NCBI GenBank assembly: GCA_014218235.1
Contig: CM024760.1
Span: forward strand, 10,830,049 to 10,894,048
DNA: 64,000 bases
Source: Colocasia esculenta
Taxonomy: Eukaryota > Streptophyta > Magnoliopsida > Alismatales > Araceae
Direction: 5' to 3'
The notes under the pieces: model-generated
Told to the model about the DNA's origin: nothing
What the model saw: the letters and a program-made list of their open reading frames with translations, nothing else
Database searches by the model: none
Shown here: piece after piece, positions 60,314 to 64,000 of the stretch
Layout of the letters: each line of letters starts with the position of its first letter
Numbering within the stretch: the stretch's first letter is position 1
Made by a program: the position numbers and the translations under genes

Positions 60314-63300
60314 TTACTCATCCCAACCATCTTCCCGGCTTCCAAATTTTGATTTATGGCCGGCCAGACTTCCATACATCTTCGAGAACTCCACCAGGCA
60401 GTCTGTCCTGACCCGGTCGTTTTCTTGCGTGTTCCGGCTGATGGCAGCTGAGGAGAACTTTGATGTAGCTACTGCCCAAGCGGGCCTTACATATTCCGCT
60501 ACAGTCCTCGAGGTGCTGACGTTCGCATACAGGAAGTTCATGAGTATATCTTCACAGTTAAAGAACTTGTCCACGAGTTCCCTTCCTCTTCTTGCTTCCT
60601 CACTCCAGTACCTCTCAAACGCAAGCTGGCTGTCCATGAAAGCAGCTCCCGTCAGTATCATGTTGTACCCATTCTGACTTCGAGCATACTTCTCATCCTG
60701 ATACTTCAATGGGTTCCCATCGGCAAGTCCAGGGAAGAATCCAACTATCCCTTCTGGGTGCTCTCGCCACACTCTGAACCCACGTTCCAAGTCATCACAA
60801 GTCATCATGATGTCATCATCAAGCTCCAAAACGGCACGGTTCTTTATCAAGGGGTCAGGCTTGAACCGGTTGCTCAAAGAACTGCCATTCTCCACTCTGA
60901 TCCTGATGGGCACAGCAGTGTCCAAGTTGCTCAGAAGAGGTGGCTGCCCTTTGTTCCATACAACCACAATCTCCCCCACAGAAGAGCACCTTGAATAGTG
61001 TTTCACGTACATCTGCAGGTTCCAGAGCCGGGTGTCATCGGCCATGGTCAACAGTGTGAACTGGGAGTAGTGTCCTTCCCAGGGATAGGCTTCTTCTGCG
61101 CCATTACCACTTCGCAAGTAATACATGCCAAAGCACACTAACACGACCACTAGTAGGAACACAAAGCCCATGATTACCCGGGCAATGCAGGGTCTGAGCC
61201 CTGCTCTACTCCGGACAAAGAAGCTCAAGTTATTCAAATGTACCAGAAGCCATTTCAACTTGGATGAGAGCAAACGTTCTCGAGTCTCAAAGGCATCACT
61301 CAACTTTCTGTAGCATGGAAGACAGCAGCCAAGGGGGAAGATGCACTTAACTACACCGATGAGCACTCCTACTAATATGACAAGTGCAGCCGCCCCTGCT
61401 ATCGAAAAATAACCAACAATGAGCCTGTGAACAGAGTCACCTGAAGGAACTCGATCCCCATCCATTACTGCAATCCATTCACCAGAAGTGAGCTGTTGCA
61501 CATCCAACTGATGATATCGGGCTCCATTCCATGCATTCCGGCCCTTCTTGGATTCTTCCACACCAAGTGTTACCTCAACCTCCTTATATTCATCTGTGGT
61601 AAGAACTAGAATTTTGAACAAACGTACTCGCCGCCCATATGTTTCACCACAGTCCTGTCCTGGACGGTATAAGCTGCCATTGTACGTAAATGGCCTTCCT
61701 GCATTGCGAGCGCCTAAACTCTTGTCAATGTTGTGGACTGGATTCTGCTTGTGAGGTTTCCATGGACCAAAAGGTGAGTGGCTATACCAGATTTCTAGTT
61801 CGCCATTCTTTTTTATGCCTGAACCCCTGAAGTCTGATCCAAAAAGCCAATACATACCCTGATAATCCACAATGAATGAATCTATAAGAGGTTTGTCAAG
61901 AATGACCTTTTCCAACACCCATTTCAGGGGGAAATCTACCGCTCGATATAGACGGAGATCCCCTTTCTTACTGCCCTCAGGCATCAGGTAAATCTGGAGA
62001 AAAAAGCATAGGTACCAACAATGAGATTAAATATTCAATTAGATGCATTGATCAGTTGCATAAATTATGTTCCTTGTACAACTAAAGTACACAAATTAGC
62101 ATATTAGCTAAGCAAGAAAAACAAGAATTCTTACTTGGCCATGGTATCTGAAAACAAATGGATAAGAGAGATGCCACTCCTCATCCAATACAATGCCCAG
62201 GGGCTGCCATGTTGAACCATTGTCACTACTTTTTGCAACTCCAAGATCTCCTTGCTCAGTTATTGAATTTTTTGTTTCAAAAAACAAATACATCAACTTT
62301 CCCTGGAGAAAGCAGTGCTATTAGTGATACTTTTTACAATTCTATCTTATTTAAGACTGAACATCATTTAGAAAACAGAGTTTTATAGTGATATGGAGAA
62401 ACAAAGTTGAGCATACAGGGTCACAAGGAGTTATTGCAACAATGGAAAAGTTAAAAAAATATCCAGGTGAAAGCCAAGAAGCTATTCCTTGTACATGGAG
62501 CATGAGAATACAATCCATGTTATCGCATCAGCTTCCCATTTTCCCAACAGTTATTTCCCTGAATCCCGCATGTTACCTGGACCACAAACATACAGCTTCA
62601 GGCTGTTGTGCAACATGGAGATGTCTGATTCATCATTACTCTTTTAAGTACTGATCCAAAATCTGGTTTAAATCCAATGTAACACCTAAGAGTGGACCAA
62701 ACCAGTTATTTTTAGTAAACAGATCTGATCAAAACTACAAATATGATATTCAAGATGGTCATGACAAGAAAGAGGTTATAAAAGGAACTTTTTAAGAGGG
62801 TCTACAAGGAAAAGAATGAAGAGATAAGATGGAGAGAAATGCAAGAAGAATGGGATCTTTTGCGACGTTACAGAAATGCAACCATGGCTTGGATACTCTA
62901 GGGGAATACCATAACAATGCCAACCTGAATTATTGAAAACTGAGGATATGGTGACTGCTTTTTGGCAGCCAACGATGGCCCCTTCGGCCACCTAAAGGTG
63001 GCCCCTCTCCAGGCCTAACACCCATTTGGAGACCCCTGCAGCTCTTGGAGCACAGCAAACCAAGGTGGAACACCTATTCATAATTTATATTAAGCCCGTG
63101 ATTTCTTGCAATCCTCATAAAAAGCATTGCCATGGCAAGGGATTTCAATGAAGATAAAAAGAAACTAATCAAAAAAAAATACAGAGACTGCAAATTCCAG
63201 TCACGATGAGAACTGGATGACACCCATATTTCTCCCCAACTATTACTTATATCTTTCCTAAAAGAACGGGTCCTTCCGAAGACAAAGGCAGCTCAGCAAA

Positions 63301-64000
63301 AGAACAATCTACAAAAAGGTAATCAGCAGTAAGCAACGGTCATCATCTGTGTCAAACTGCATGATTCAGGAGTATCCAGGAACCTAAAGCAAAATGTCAC
63401 AGAAAACTTTCTCCCTTAAGCTCATGACAGCAGGATAGCGGCTTTTCCCCATCATGTGCCCAGGTAAGGGAGACTTTAGGACACTGCAGCTCCAAAACCA
63501 GAATGGAAGACTTCGTAACATAAAGAAGTTTAGCATCACTACATCTACGCAAACTTCAAGGAAGACTGGCACCCTTACGGTAACCTCTGTTCATCAGCAG
63601 CCCAGAAGTGTTCCTTCTATTAAAAGCCAACCCTCCAGCCCAACCCAAGAATAAAACTCTCTTTAAAGCAGAATTAAACAAGAACTGTCTGCACAAGAGA
63701 AGTGGATAGCAACTTACATCAATGAACAGGAATGGGTCGGCAACGAAATTGCTCGGGAAGCCCGCGTCCGAAGCAGAAGCGCAGGTGAAGACAGGATTCG
63801 CTACTGGCCATGCTGAGCTGCGGTTTCTCCACACGTTCCACTGGTTCATGGTGAAGGAGGAGTTGAGAAAACACTCGGAGGACCTCCTCACCCCCTAGGA
63901 GAAATGGAGCAAGGAACGAAAAAGACAAGAGGAGGAGAGGGCAGACGGCGCTTACCGACTCGATAGGCTTGAGGGAGAAAGGTGACTCGCCGTAGAAGAC
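60314..64000 (-). CDS. GINT1: GT64 glycosyltransferase, GINT1-like (glucosamine inositolphosphorylceramide transferase), 5'-partial
   Basis: Golgi enzyme that adds N-acetylglucosamine(-type) sugar to inositolphosphorylceramide when plant sphingolipids are built. Exons in gene order: 64000-63956 (partial), 63840-63718, 62302-62135, 61993-60314, all phase 0, 671 codons in view. About 95 N-terminal residues, with the first membrane anchor expected there, lie beyond the window. Seen: the LKPIES|WNVWRN join, AWPVANPVFTC, FVADPFLFIDGKLMYLFFET, the beta-propeller-like N-terminal module, two hydrophobic helices in the middle (IVGYFSIAGAAALVILVG; VIMGFVFLLVVVLVCFGMYY), then the GT64 domain from YSQFTLLTMADDTR with the metal-binding LELDDDI (DDD codons 60820-60812) and ending EDGWDE. 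I chose the acceptor before TGGAAC at 63840; an upstream in-frame acceptor would leave only a 61 bp intron. Confidence 0.92.

Overview
The window is nuclear DNA of a flowering plant. The genes have many GT-AG introns, and the products (vacuolar sorting receptor, RSL-type bHLH, GT64 sphingolipid glycosyltransferase) are plant families. Large LTR retrotransposons, LINEs and MITEs fill the space between genes. A monocot with a TE-rich genome is my best guess, but I cannot name the species.

Host genes, left to right: (1) a minus-strand gene for a conserved plant protein of unknown function, first exon ending at 3669 and running off the left edge; (2) a complete plus-strand vacuolar sorting receptor gene, 12 exons, 5750-11778, 632 codons before the stop; (3) a complete minus-strand bHLH gene of the ROOT HAIR DEFECTIVE SIX-LIKE class II type, five exons, 15948-17907, 367 codons; (4) a minus-strand GT64 gene that matches GINT1 (glucosamine inositolphosphorylceramide transferase), entering from the right edge, last four exons, 60314-64000. 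All exon joins keep frame. The genes are functionally unrelated; there is no operon-like logic.

18-60 kb is an intergenic TE block. At 27.0-34.3 kb a 5'-truncated minus-strand LINE carries nested insertions: a Harbinger-like element, a short poly(A)-tailed SINE-like retroposon, and, inside that, a 3.7 kb solo LTR flanked by GGGAG. At 37.5-56.0 kb lies an 18.5 kb minus-strand LTR retrotransposon with 3.9 kb LTRs, AAGCT target duplications, a primer-binding site and a polypurine tract. It has a gag-type reading frame with two in-frame stops and no pol at all. Smaller elements (MULE-, hAT- and Harbinger-like MITEs, a 745 bp solo LTR) are scattered around, two of them inside receptor introns.

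The most unusual signal is in the non-coding 3' half of the 18.5 kb element (41.5-46.8 kb). Several unrelated tandem-repeat arrays are each built on a short inverted repeat, and in many copies both arms change together so that pairing is kept. The LTRs of the same element carry arrays of the 11-mer CTGAACGGTGG, which contains the AACGG core bound by plant MYB3R factors. I see no rRNA or tRNA genes and no CRISPR array.
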